Assembly (NCBI GenBank): GCA_964368305.1
Contig: CAYJAB010000002.1
Span: forward strand, 110,108 to 174,107
Length of the DNA stretch: 64,000 nt
Source of the DNA: CAYJAB01 sp964368305
GTDB lineage: Bacteria > Bacillota_I > Bacilli_A > Erysipelotrichales > Erysipelotrichaceae
Reading direction: 5' to 3'
This document shows, in pieces, positions 36,525 to 45,268 of the stretch. How positions within the stretch are numbered: position 1 is the stretch's first letter; the number at the start of each line of letters is the position of its first letter. Below the pieces are notes generated by a model that was given only the letters and a program-made list of their open reading frames with translations, was not told where the DNA came from and made no database searches. The translations under genes were made by a program, and so were the position numbers.

Positions 36525-36710
36525 ATGAAAAAATTATATCGTTCAAGACAAAATAGTATGGTAGGTGGTGTGTGTGGAGGTATTGCTGAATACTTTGGCA
36601 TTGATGCTACTATGGTAAGACTTGGTTGGGTGCTTTTTTGTGCATTTGGCGGTAGTGGAGTATTGGCATATTTTATTTGTTGTCTTGTTATTCCAAAAAG
36701 TGATTATTAA
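36525..36710 (+). CDS. PspC-domain membrane protein
   Basis: A 61-residue protein consisting only of a PspC domain: KKLYRSRQNSMVGGVCGGIAEYF-type start (read here as RSRQNSMVGGVCGGIAEY) followed by one transmembrane helix ending ICCLVIPKS. PspC proteins respond to membrane stress in some bacteria. It stands alone between the SUFU gene and a terminator, with GGAGG upstream. Confidence 0.9.
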   Translation: MKKLYRSRQNSMVGGVCGGIAEYFGIDATMVRLGWVLFCAFGGSGVLAYFICCLVIPKSDY

Positions 36711-36728
36711 CATATCAGAGAACCATTT

Positions 36729-36757
36729 AAAAGTAGGTAATTAACCTGCTTTTTTTG
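36729..36757 (+). terminator. terminator after pspC
   Basis: AAAAGTAGGT pairs with ACCTGCTTTT (one G-T pair) over a short loop, with seven T residues. Confidence 0.82.
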
Positions 36758-36950
36758 TATCTAAATATAATCTCATTAATTTAGTAGTAATATGGTATAC
36801 TATAATTAATAGTATATATATTTCACATAAAAATCATTTCGTTATAATAGAGGACTTTCATTTTTATTTTATACATGCGTTTTATTACGATATGACCTAA
36901 TTTATCTAAAAGATGAATTGGTTAATATATTAAACATAGGAGGAAGTAAG

Positions 36951-37499
36951 ATGAATTTTTACGATATTAATGTTTTAAAAGAAAATGGGGAAATAAAAGC
37001 CCTGAGTGATTATAAAGGTAAAGTGGTGTTAATTGTAAACTCAGCTACAGAGTGTGGGTTTACACCTCAGTATGAGCAGTTAAGAGAGATTTATAATAAA
37101 TATTCAAAACAAGGTTTTGAAATATTAGATTTCCCTTGTAATCAATTTGGCGGACAAGCTCCAGGGACAGACAGTGAAATTAAAGAATTTTGTGTCTTGA
37201 AATACTCTATTCCGTATACAATATTTTCAAAGATTGATGTAAATGGTGAAAATGAAACAAGCTTATTCAAGTTTTTAAAAATGAAAAAAGGATTCGAAGG
37301 ATTCAATAATCCTAAACATCCACTAAATGATAAACTGCATGAAATGATGCTGAAAAAAGACCCTAATTATCAACTTAATTCGGATATTAAGTGGAATTTC
37401 ACAAAATTTTTAGTAGATAGAAATGGGGAAATTGTGAAAAGGTTTGAGCCAGTAGATGATATGAAAGATGTAGACAAAGCAGTTTTAAAGCTTCTTTGA
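36951..37499 (+). CDS. glutathione peroxidase family thiol peroxidase (intact copy)
   Basis: Reduces peroxides; bacterial Gpx proteins often use thioredoxin rather than glutathione. The catalytic Cys35 lies in NSATECGFTPQY, Gln65 in FPCNQFGGQ, and the Trp-Asn pair in KWNFTKFLVD, completing the catalytic tetrad. Cys63 could serve as resolving cysteine by family comparison. Start ATG 36951 (182 aa) has AGGAGG 8 bases upstream. A near-identical partial copy lies at 40722-41234 and a decayed one at 49637-49787. Confidence 0.92.
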   Translation: MNFYDINVLKENGEIKALSDYKGKVVLIVNSATECGFTPQYEQLREIYNKYSKQGFEILDFPCNQFGGQAPGTDSEIKEFCVLKYSIPYTIFSKIDVNGENETSLFKFLKMKKGFEGFNNPKHPLNDKLHEMMLKKDPNYQLNSDIKWNFTKFLVDRNGEIVKRFEPVDDMKDVDKAVLKLL

Positions 37500-37513
37500 T
37501 TTTAAAGAGTACA
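36984..37513 (+). repeat. repeat G, copy 1 (gpx body)
   Basis: About 530 bases recur at 40722-41250. The copies differ at three silent or near-silent positions near the left end and are identical for the following 490 bases or so, then diverge just after the stop codon (after AAAGAGTAC). Confidence 0.9.
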
Positions 37514-37717
37514 ATTATTTAGAATTATATATATCTTTATAATAATAGAAATATATTTTTTTAATGTACTACCATACTATAGTTTTTAAAAAATGAAGTA
37601 CTAAAAAATGTAGAAAATATAAAAATAAACAGAAGTTGAACAATTAAACATATCATCAATAAAAAATAAACATTTAGTTTAAATTGTTTCGATTTTACAT
37701 CAATGACTAAATAGCAT

Positions 37718-37744
37718 AAAAGAATCGAAATATCGGTTCTTTTA
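37718..37744 (+). terminator. possible terminator 220 bases after gpx
   Basis: AAAAGAATCGA pairs with TCGGTTCTTTT (one T-G pair) and is followed by T-rich sequence. Confidence 0.55.
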
Positions 37745-37940
37745 TTTTCGTCACATATTATAAATGTGTCATTCAATACTCAAAAAAATGAAGATACTAT
37801 AAGGGTATCAAAAAGTATTCATTGAAGATAATATAAATATAAAAAATATATGACTAGTGCAGTTGTTATAAAGCAGAATATTTAGCCGATAGTATTGAGA
37901 ATTTTAATCTGTAAAATTCTATTTACAAAAATAAAACATT

Positions 37941-38200
37941 AAAAGGATATTAGATAATACAAAATACTATTTAGATAACATTGAGAGAAATCCAGAGAAT
38001 AAGATTGTAAATTTAGAAGCGTATTGATATGCAATGTATATAGTTATTTTAAGATGTTATCTTGAAATTGATTAGAGTATAGAAATTATTGACCACATAT
38101 TACAATTGCAGTTGAAAGGAATAACAATCATAATGATTTTATATATTTTTTATGTTAAAATATATTATATTGTTCTAATAAAATTTACATATAAAAAATA
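37941..38200 (+). pseudogene. possible decayed gene fragment
   Basis: One frame reads a protein-like segment (RILDNTKYYLDNIERNPEN, then YAMYIVILRCYLEID) interrupted by in-frame TGA and TAG. Helical composition recalls the C-terminal part of TPR-type transcription regulators, but I cannot name a family. Low confidence. Confidence 0.3.
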
Positions 38201-38248
38201 AATTATAACAATTGTTCAATGTTTTATGGGTGAAAAGGGAGATAAAAA

Positions 38249-40420
38249 ATGATAAATAGTAAAACAATAAAAAAACAAATAGGTTATGGGTTGGTTTGCT
38301 CTATACTAATGCTTGTGCTGATGTCAATGCTTACGTTAAATGTTCAAGCGGCGTCATATAGTGATTTTTCTATAGGAGATACACCTCTTACTTCAGAAGG
38401 TGGTACAGGCAGTCATTATACATATGATAGTACTACAGAAACGCTAACTATAACTGGAAAAATCAATGGTGACGTAAGATACAACGGTAGTGGAACAGGA
38501 AATGTAGTGGTGGAGTTTAAAGCTAGTGTTATGAATAGTATCCATGTAAATGGAGATGTTACTGTCAACGGTGTTGTAAGTGGGTTTGTGGACACTACTG
38601 GCAGTGTCAATGTCGGATTTTATGGAAAAATATATACTATTTATGCATATGGTGATACTACAATAGACAAAGACGGTAGGATAATAACTTCTAAGTTTAA
38701 CATTCCACTGTCGGCTATAATGCATAATATTTATGTTTTCGATGGTGATTTAAATGTTGCGAGTAGTGTGACACAAGATGTACTGCAAAGAATACTTTAC
38801 ATGAATTCATCAGATTCTTTAAAGTTTACTGTGCAATCTAGCGGTGAACTTAAAGGAACCATAGAACTTCTAGATAACACCAATGTAGATGTAAAAACAG
38901 GAGGTGTTGTGAGTGGAAAATTACAAATAGCTCAACATGATACAACAATTAATATAAACGGAGATGTAAGTGGGGGCATAGAATTTATAGGGTCTGATAA
39001 TGCGACAGTTAACTATCAAAGTGGCATCCTTACAGGTGATATTAGTAGTTCATCTTATGCAGAAGATAATACTATCGCAATTGGTGTGGATGCAATAGTG
39101 ACGGGGAGTATTGATGCAAATGGTGATATTACGATAGATGGTACGGTAGGTGGAAGTGCCACAAGCAGTATGGGAAATGTTACGATAAACACTACCGGTA
39201 TGGTGAATGCAAATAGTGTCGGAATTTCGATATTAGGTAATGCAGTTATGGGGAATGTTTATTATCCTATTACTACTATGAATACAGTAGATAAAATGCA
39301 AGCTTCAGCACCTTCAAATGGATATATCCGCATCACTTCAAATGGCAAAAAAAATATTGTAGAGATAAATAATATTGGTACTTACCTTTACGGTGAAGGG
39401 AACTATATTTCTGCGGTTGACAGTGGATTACCACTTGAAATATACGCAGTAGGAACAGGAAACTCAATAAATGGTATTTTACATAATCTGCCAATCACCA
39501 TGACGGCGGTTTTGGGCGGAGACCTTACTAGTAATATAAATACAAGCGATGTTTTTACTCTTCAAAATGGTATGCTTTATGCAACTCCTGATCTCTATGG
39601 ATTTGCTGGAACACCAGTTGTACATGGTATTAATGCCGACTCTATTATCATCAATGGTGGTGAGTTAAAGGCAAGAGGGGATTACAATAGTTCTTCAATC
39701 TATCCACAAAGTGCAGCATTTAGTACAAAACCAATTATAAACCCTCCATCGGGGATGGTTGCACGTATAATGGTATCTTCGGAATATGACTCCGTTTCAA
39801 TGGAAGAGGTTGCAGAAAGCTCAGATTACCACTTAAACAATATGGTACAAATAAGTTTTAGTGTGCCTACTCCACCTACAACTCAACCTGGAGAAGATGC
39901 ATCTATATTATCAGGTTTAAAAATAGTTAATACACCATCTAAAACATTATATGAAACAGGACAAGCACTAAATTTAACTGGTATACAAGTAAATGCAGTA
40001 TATGAAGATGGAAGTATTTATTCTGTAGATCCTAGTGAATTAACAGTATCAGGATTTAATCGTAACCAAACTGGTGTACAAACAATTACTGTAAACTACG
40101 CTGGATTAACTTCTACTTTCTCAATTACTGTTGAGGATGCAAATGAAGATACGACAGAAGACACACAAGAAGAAACTACAGATGACACTGTGGAAGATAC
40201 TACAAATGATACAACAGATAACACAGAGGATGAAGGTGTAACAGAAACACCTACTACGGATGATTCAACAGATACTGAAACACCTACAGAACCTACAACT
40301 GAGGAAGTTGTACCTACTGATGAAGAAAGTGGAAATACGAGTCTACTTTTAATGGGTGGTATTGCAGCTATCGTGATTCTTGGAGTTGTATTTTTTGTAG
40401 TAAGAAAGAAAAAAGACTAA
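38249..40420 (+). CDS. secreted surface protein with bactofilin-like repeats and an Ig-like domain
   Basis: A signal peptide (about residues 1-35, ending VQAAS) leads into a long beta-rich region (to about 500) of short repeats such as INGDVRYNGSG, DVTVNGVVSG and ITIDGTVGGSA, the NGDV/DGTV pattern of bactofilin-like beta-solenoids. A bacterial Ig-like group 3 domain follows (about 555-630: LKIVNTPSKTLYETGQALNL to TSTFSITVED), then a 60-residue Thr/Glu/Asp stalk and a membrane helix ending RKKKD. No LPxTG is present, so it may be membrane anchored. The Ig-stalk part is duplicated as a relic at 49881-50088. Confidence 0.82.
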   Translation: MINSKTIKKQIGYGLVCSILMLVLMSMLTLNVQAASYSDFSIGDTPLTSEGGTGSHYTYDSTTETLTITGKINGDVRYNGSGTGNVVVEFKASVMNSIHVNGDVTVNGVVSGFVDTTGSVNVGFYGKIYTIYAYGDTTIDKDGRIITSKFNIPLSAIMHNIYVFDGDLNVASSVTQDVLQRILYMNSSDSLKFTVQSSGELKGTIELLDNTNVDVKTGGVVSGKLQIAQHDTTININGDVSGGIEFIGSDNATVNYQSGILTGDISSSSYAEDNTIAIGVDAIVTGSIDANGDITIDGTVGGSATSSMGNVTINTTGMVNANSVGISILGNAVMGNVYYPITTMNTVDKMQASAPSNGYIRITSNGKKNIVEINNIGTYLYGEGNYISAVDSGLPLEIYAVGTGNSINGILHNLPITMTAVLGGDLTSNINTSDVFTLQNGMLYATPDLYGFAGTPVVHGINADSIIINGGELKARGDYNSSSIYPQSAAFSTKPIINPPSGMVARIMVSSEYDSVSMEEVAESSDYHLNNMVQISFSVPTPPTTQPGEDASILSGLKIVNTPSKTLYETGQALNLTGIQVNAVYEDGSIYSVDPSELTVSGFNRNQTGVQTITVNYAGLTSTFSITVEDANEDTTEDTQEETTDDTVEDTTNDTTDNTEDEGVTETPTTDDSTDTETPTEPTTEEVVPTDEESGNTSLLLMGGIAAIVILGVVFFVVRKKKD
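40007..40214 (+). repeat. repeat S, copy 1 (Ig-like domain end and stalk)
   Basis: 208 bases inside the surface protein gene recur at 49881-50088 with a single mismatch (GTGGAAG versus GAGGAAG), while the flanking homologous sequence is diverged or missing. Confidence 0.92.
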
Positions 40421-40446
40421 TTCAATATAATTAAAATTTTTAATGG

Positions 40447-40490
40447 ACCACACCTCACTAATTAAAGATAATTAGAAAGGTGTGGTTTTT
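40447..40490 (+). terminator. terminator after second surface gene
   Basis: ACCACACCT pairs with AGGTGTGGT, extended by an inner CTAATT/AATTAG pairing, followed by T residues. Confidence 0.85.
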
Positions 40491-40544
40491 ATATAGCTAA
40501 ACTGAGTAGAAATGCGAGTTAAGAAAAAAGACAAATATTACCAT

Positions 40545-40721
40545 CATCATTTAGTTAAGAATATAAAATGAGTGAAGAGAATATGAATATAAATTTGATT
40601 GTTCAATAAACATAGATATGAAATACTAAAATAAAGAATCAATTTCTGTTAATTTAAACTTTTAATAATCAGAAATTGATGAAAAGATGAAAAAATGTAT
40701 TCGAGAAATATTGGATAGAAT
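40545..40721. repeat. repeat P, copy 1 (non-coding spacer)
   Basis: Diverged copy of 50094-50269, recognisable along its whole length from CATCATTTAGTTA to ATATTGGATAGAAT. It contains an 11-bp inverted repeat (ATCAATTTCTG ... CAGAAATTGAT, 40638-40680). Its right end coincides with the left break of the gpx copy. Confidence 0.8.
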
Positions 40722-41234
40722 GGGGAAATAAAAGCCCTAAGTGATTATAGAGGTAAAGTGGTATTAATTGTAAACTCAGCTACAGAGTGTGGGTTTACAC
40801 CTCAGTATGAGCAGTTAAGAGAGATTTATAATAAATATTCAAAACAAGGTTTTGAAATATTAGATTTCCCTTGTAATCAATTTGGCGGACAAGCTCCAGG
40901 GACAGACAGTGAAATTAAAGAATTTTGTGTCTTGAAATACTCTATTCCGTATACAATATTTTCAAAGATTGATGTAAATGGTGAAAATGAAACAAGCTTA
41001 TTCAAGTTTTTAAAAATGAAAAAAGGATTCGAAGGATTCAATAATCCTAAACATCCACTAAATGATAAACTGCATGAAATGATGCTGAAAAAAGACCCTA
41101 ATTATCAACTTAATTCGGATATTAAGTGGAATTTCACAAAATTTTTAGTAGATAGAAATGGGGAAATTGTGAAAAGGTTTGAGCCAGTAGATGATATGAA
41201 AGATGTAGACAAAGCAGTTTTAAAGCTTCTTTGA
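40722..41234 (+). pseudogene. glutathione peroxidase, 5'-truncated second copy
   Basis: It matches the intact gpx from codon 12 to the stop and is almost identical. The first 11 codons, start and ribosome binding site are replaced by repeat P, with an in-frame TAG just before the junction. A GTG at 40758 behind AGAGGT could start a 158-residue product that keeps the catalytic Cys but lacks the first beta strand. I consider it a non-functional duplicate, though expression of the shortened form cannot be excluded. The high identity indicates recent duplication or gene conversion. Confidence 0.85.
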
Positions 41235-41270
41235 TTTTAAAGAGTACTATTATTTAAAGGTATCTATTTT

Positions 41271-41304
41271 AACAAATGATTTTTTTAATCATTTGTTTTT
41301 TTTA
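41271..41304 (+). terminator. terminator after gpx copy 2
   Basis: AACAAATGATT pairs perfectly with AATCATTTGTT and is followed by eight T residues. Confidence 0.88.
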
Positions 41305-41568
41305 TGATTAATGAATCATTTAAAGGTGAAAAGCTGTTTTTCCATTTTAATAATCGTAGATAATATACGATTAAAATAATAAAAATAGAGATAAGAAGAA
41401 CAAGAAAGTCACTGTTTGATAATGTATTAATGTAGTTTTTGAGTCAAATGAAAATTCAAAGATATAGGATTTGTATAAGACTTATTAATTAAATTACTTG
41501 TACATAAACCGAACAAATTATTAAACTCTACTCATTTAAAAGGGTTATTTTGAGTGAAAATAGCTTTG

Positions 41569-41600
41569 ATAAACGAGTGTTTGCTGCGTTTATTTTTTTT
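41569..41600 (+). terminator. terminator-like hairpin upstream of the opp promoter
   Basis: ATAAACG pairs with CGTTTAT over an 11-base loop and runs into eight T residues. No annotated gene ends immediately before it. Confidence 0.6.
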
Positions 41601-41621
41601 CATGAAAAATATTTCATGAAA
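41598..41621. promoter_or_regulatory. tandem TTTCATGAAA palindromes (candidate operator)
   Basis: Two copies of the perfect 10-base palindrome TTTCATGAAA, at 41598-41607 and 41612-41621, are spaced 14 bases apart, about 30 bases upstream of the -35 box of the opp operon. The spacing is not a full helical turn. The binding protein is unknown. Confidence 0.45.
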
Positions 41622-41649
41622 ATTATTTGAAATTTTTTGAAAAAAATGA

Positions 41650-41678
41650 TTGATTTTCACTTTGATTATCAATATAAT
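41650..41678 (+). promoter_or_regulatory. promoter of the peptide-transport operon
   Basis: TTGATT (41650-41655), 17-base spacer, TATAAT (41673-41678); AAGGGG and the first start codon follow. Confidence 0.65.
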
Positions 41679-41708
41679 AATAATTAGGTTTTAAAAAGGG
41701 GAATGTTT

Positions 41709-42650
41709 ATGGGAAAATATGTCTTAAAGCGAATTGGCTTAGCGCTAATGTTATTACTTGGTATCACATTTGTTGTGTTTACTAGTATGTATTTTGCTCC
41801 AGGAGATCCTGCAGAATTGATTGCAGGGCCAGCAGCAACAATGGACGAGGTAGAAGTTATTAGAAAAAGTTTAGGTTTAGATCAGCCCTTTTTTGTACAG
41901 TATGGGAACTACTTATCAAGCTTATTACAATTTGATTTAGGGATGTCATACACTACAAGACAGCCAATTATTGATGAAATAGTTATAAGACTTCCATATA
42001 CTATAAATTTAGCTGTTGCCGCTATTATTATCGCTGTAGTTGTTGGGATTCCTTTTGGGATAATTACCGCAATTAAAAAAGATACAATTTTGGATAATAT
42101 TTTAACAACAACATCATTGTTTGCAATTTCAATTCCTAATTTCTGGTTAGGTACAATGTTGATGTTAATATTTTCAATCAATCTTGGGTGGCTTCCTGCA
42201 GGTGGGATGACTGAGTTCTTTTGGACACCACTTGGATTTAAACAAGTTATATTACCAGCGCTTGCTTTAAGTACTGCAAGTTTAGCTTCGTTTATGCGAA
42301 TTGGTAGAAGTGCAATGCTTGATGTTCTTCAATCGGACTACATTAGAACAGCTAAGTCAAAAGGAATTAGTGGAGTTCCGCTAATATTTGTTCATGCTTT
42401 AAGAAATGCATTAATTCCTTTACTTACTCAATTTGGTACAAGTTTTGGTGGTTTACTTGGTGGTGCGATTATTACTGAGCAAGTGTTTGTTATTAATGGA
42501 GTAGGAACATATTTAATTAATGCAATAAATTCATATAATTATCCAGTAGTACAAAGTACTGTACTTATCATTGCTACAATGTTTATAGTTATTAACCTTG
42601 TGGTTGACATTGTTTATTGTTTTGTAGATCCACGTATTAAGTATGAGTAA
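41709..42650 (+). CDS. peptide ABC transporter permease (DppB/OppB)
   Basis: Inner-membrane subunit with six predicted transmembrane helices and the ABC-permease contact loop (SDYIRTAKSKGISGVPLIF). The N-terminal LKRIGLALMLLLGITFVVF and FAPGDPAE motifs are typical of the DppB/OppB branch. ATG 41709 is 7 bases from AAGGGG; the ATG at 41703 is too close. First gene of a six-gene operon running to the gamma-glutamyltransferase. Confidence 0.9.
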   Translation: MGKYVLKRIGLALMLLLGITFVVFTSMYFAPGDPAELIAGPAATMDEVEVIRKSLGLDQPFFVQYGNYLSSLLQFDLGMSYTTRQPIIDEIVIRLPYTINLAVAAIIIAVVVGIPFGIITAIKKDTILDNILTTTSLFAISIPNFWLGTMLMLIFSINLGWLPAGGMTEFFWTPLGFKQVILPALALSTASLASFMRIGRSAMLDVLQSDYIRTAKSKGISGVPLIFVHALRNALIPLLTQFGTSFGGLLGGAIITEQVFVINGVGTYLINAINSYNYPVVQSTVLIIATMFIVINLVVDIVYCFVDPRIKYE

Positions 42651-42671
42651 CAGGGGGAATAGAGTATAAAT

Positions 42672-43562
42672 ATGAAAAAATCAGGACAACTTAAAGTAGC
42701 GATTTCAAAACTACTTAAAAATAAATTAGCTACATTGTGTTTCATTATATTAGCAGTTGAGGTGATTATATTATTAATTGCACCGCAAATTGCACCGTTT
42801 GATGTAGAACTTGCAGATGCTTCGATTAGATTAAGACCAGGGTTTTGGGCAACGTGGAGTAGTGATCCTGCCGTTGCTGCTTCTTATGTTGAAGGATATT
42901 ACTTAGGTACAGACCATTTAGGAAGAGATGTACTTTCAAGATTGTTAATCGGTGGTAGAACATCACTTGCTGTTGGTGTGATTTCTACATCTATGGGATT
43001 ATTGTTTGGTATCTTATTTGGAATGTTAGCTGGTTATTATCCAAAATTAGATAATGCGATTATGCGTTTTATGGATTTATTATTTACATTTCCAGGTGTT
43101 TTATTGGCGATGTTAATTATAGCGATGTTAGGTAGAAGTACATTTAACGCTACTTTGGCAATTAGTATTTGGTCTATCCCAAGTTTTGCAAGGATGATTC
43201 GGGGGAAAGTACTACAGATTAAAGAAGAAGATTATGTATTAGCAATTAAATCATTAGGGGCAAGTGATAAACGTGTAATTTTTTGCCACATATTACAAAA
43301 TACAATGCCGATTATTATTGTTATTGCAACAATGCGTATGGCTTCGTCTATCATTTCAATTTCAACTTTGAGTTATTTGGGCATGGGTGTTCCAGCACCA
43401 GCACCTGAATGGGGTGGAATGATTGCAGAGGCTAAAAATTATATGTGGGATTCACAAAGCTTAATTGTCATTCCTGGATTGGCAGTTATGATTACAGTTA
43501 TTTGCTTTAACATTCTTGGAGATAAATTAAGAGATATTTTAGATCCAAGTCTTAAAGACTAG
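42672..43562 (+). CDS. peptide ABC transporter permease (DppC/OppC)
   Basis: Partner permease of 296 aa. A first helix (KLATLCFIILAVEVIILLI) is followed by the family motif YYLGTDHLGRDVLSRLLIGGR and the contact loop EDYVLAIKSLGASDKRVIF. Predicted six helices. It lies 21 bases after the first permease with GGGGGA upstream. Confidence 0.92.
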   Translation: MKKSGQLKVAISKLLKNKLATLCFIILAVEVIILLIAPQIAPFDVELADASIRLRPGFWATWSSDPAVAASYVEGYYLGTDHLGRDVLSRLLIGGRTSLAVGVISTSMGLLFGILFGMLAGYYPKLDNAIMRFMDLLFTFPGVLLAMLIIAMLGRSTFNATLAISIWSIPSFARMIRGKVLQIKEEDYVLAIKSLGASDKRVIFCHILQNTMPIIIVIATMRMASSIISISTLSYLGMGVPAPAPEWGGMIAEAKNYMWDSQSLIVIPGLAVMITVICFNILGDKLRDILDPSLKD

Positions 43563-43618
43563 CTATTTGCTAAATTTTAGCTTTAGTATAAATTTTATTA
43601 AAGGGAGGAAATAAATTT

Positions 43619-45184
43619 ATGAAAAACAATTTTAAAAAACTGTTAACTTTAGTACTTTCAATTATGATGGCTCTAAGCTTAACAGCTTGTGGAAGTTCAA
43701 ATGATGGAACTTCTGATGATTCAACAGTGACAGATCATGGAATGTTTAATGTTGCGCTAACATCACCATTCGCAGGATTTGATCCACTAAGAACGAATGA
43801 TGTAAACTCATCATATGTTTGTGTTCAAATTTATGAAACACTTTATCAAATTGAAGCAGATGGATCTTTCACACCATTATTAGCTACAGCTGATCCTGTT
43901 TTTAGTGAAGATGGACTTACTGCAACAATTCCATTAAGAGAAGGAGTTACTTTCCATGATGGTACACCATTTAATGCTGATGCAGTCATTAACACATTTG
44001 ATAAGATTAAAGATCCTGAATTTGGTTCTGCACGTGCATCTTTAGCTGCATCTATTGATAGTGTTGAAGCTGTTGATGAACATACAGTACAATTTAATTT
44101 AACTTATCCTGATGGGGTATTACATGCAAAACTTGCACATACAAATTCAGCAATCGTATCTCCAACTGCACAAGCGAATCAAGATTTAATGGTTGATCCA
44201 GTTGGAACAGGTGCTTATAAATTTGTATCAAGTGTTTCAGGTTCAAATGTAGTACTTACAAGAAATGATGAATACTGGGGAGAAGCTCCAGCAATTAAAG
44301 ATATAACTATGACTGTTATCGCTGAAGAATCTACTGCAATTGGACGTCTTCAAACTGGAGAAACTGACTTTATGCCAAGCTTAACAGTTGAATCAACAGG
44401 AAGAGTTGAATCAATGGCAAACGCTACAGTAGGTCGTGCTGATTCTGCACGTGTTTCATACATGGGGTTAAGACCAACATCTTATGTAAATCCACTAATG
44501 GAAAATGCTGACTTTAGAAAAGCGATTATAATGGCACTTGATAAAGAAAGTTATGTAAATTACATTTTAGAAAACAATGGAACAGTTGCGAAAAGTGTGT
44601 TAAATCCTAAAGTACTTGGATATACAGAAGCAGCCGAAGCATACGATATTGGGTATGATTTAGAGGCATCTAAAAAATTAATTGAAGACAATGGTTGGGC
44701 AGATGAAAAAATCGTATTCTTATTAAACTCTTCTCCAGCATACAAAGCGATGGGAGAATATTTCCACGCTAATTTAACTGCTGCAGGATTCACTAACGTT
44801 GTTCTTGAACCAGTAGACAATGCAACATGGTTGACAGAAAGTAAATTAGAAAATCGTTATGATATTACTTTAGCTGGGTGGTCAAATGTTACTCGTGATG
44901 GTACTGAATGTTTTGAACCTAACTGGGGAAGTGAAACATCAGCAAGAAATAAAGTAAATTCTGCTGAACTTGATGCAATGATTTTAGAAGGTAAAACGAC
45001 AACGGATATTAATGATCGTATCGTTTCGCTTGAAGAAGCTAATATTTATTTATTGGAAAATGCATATGTTGCACCAATTGTAAACCAAGAGTCTGTTTTT
45101 GCATATAACAGTGATAAATATGCAGATGTTACTCTTGAAACGAGTGGTTTATTCTACGCAAAAAATATTACAATCGCTGAATAA
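43619..45184 (+). CDS. peptide-binding lipoprotein (SBP family 5)
   Basis: Extracellular solute-binding lipoprotein of the transporter. The lipobox is LTAC with Cys24; the mature protein carries family 5 signatures such as FDPLRTNDVNSSYV, LREGVTFHDGTPFNADAV, PVGTGAYKF and the LAGWSNVTRDG region. Length 521 aa is normal. Dpp/Opp-type and glutathione-binding (GsiB) proteins share this fold, so specificity is open; the operon's gamma-glutamyltransferase hints at gamma-glutamyl peptides. Its strong GGGAGG site fits high expression. Confidence 0.92.
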   Translation: MKNNFKKLLTLVLSIMMALSLTACGSSNDGTSDDSTVTDHGMFNVALTSPFAGFDPLRTNDVNSSYVCVQIYETLYQIEADGSFTPLLATADPVFSEDGLTATIPLREGVTFHDGTPFNADAVINTFDKIKDPEFGSARASLAASIDSVEAVDEHTVQFNLTYPDGVLHAKLAHTNSAIVSPTAQANQDLMVDPVGTGAYKFVSSVSGSNVVLTRNDEYWGEAPAIKDITMTVIAEESTAIGRLQTGETDFMPSLTVESTGRVESMANATVGRADSARVSYMGLRPTSYVNPLMENADFRKAIIMALDKESYVNYILENNGTVAKSVLNPKVLGYTEAAEAYDIGYDLEASKKLIEDNGWADEKIVFLLNSSPAYKAMGEYFHANLTAAGFTNVVLEPVDNATWLTESKLENRYDITLAGWSNVTRDGTECFEPNWGSETSARNKVNSAELDAMILEGKTTTDINDRIVSLEEANIYLLENAYVAPIVNQESVFAYNSDKYADVTLETSGLFYAKNITIAE

Positions 45185-45186
45185 TC

Positions 45187-45244
45187 AGCACTCACAGTCT
45201 TGCTGTGAGCAGTGTCTAAAAACATTTTTAGATACTGCTTAAAG
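45187..45244 (+). other. hairpins after the binding-protein gene
   Basis: CTCACAG pairs with CTGTGAG around TCTTG (45191-45209), and TCTAAAAA pairs with TTTTTAGA at 45213-45232. No long T run follows the first. Such structures commonly stabilise the upstream binding-protein message or attenuate the ATPase genes. Confidence 0.6.
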
Positions 45245-45268
45245 CAAGAAGGAATAAGGAGAATCGGG

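Larger units (their letters stand above)
37500..38248. other. gene-poor spacer of about 750 bases
   Basis: Very A+T rich. It holds a hairpin (37718-37744) and one stretch that looks like a decayed reading frame (37941-38200). No intact gene, repeat or RNA was recognised. A hydrophobic minus-strand open frame near the left end is not credible. Confidence 0.6.
41235..41708. other. intergenic region upstream of the peptide-transport operon
   Basis: It holds two terminators (41271-41304 and 41569-41600), a hairpin at 41343-41373 (TTTTAAT-TCGTA / TACGATTAAAA), two TTTCATGAAA palindromes and the operon promoter. A small transcript ending at 41600 is possible but no promoter for it was identified with confidence. 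Confidence 0.6.

Noticed and set aside
37561..37776. Hydrophobic 71-codon open frame on the minus strand
   Set aside because: No ribosome binding site, poly-Phe/Ile composition expected of A+T-rich noise, and it overlaps a hairpin.
41343..41373. A+T hairpin considered as a small RNA or riboswitch
   Set aside because: No promoter could be assigned and the stem has a two-base bulge; recorded only under the intergenic region.
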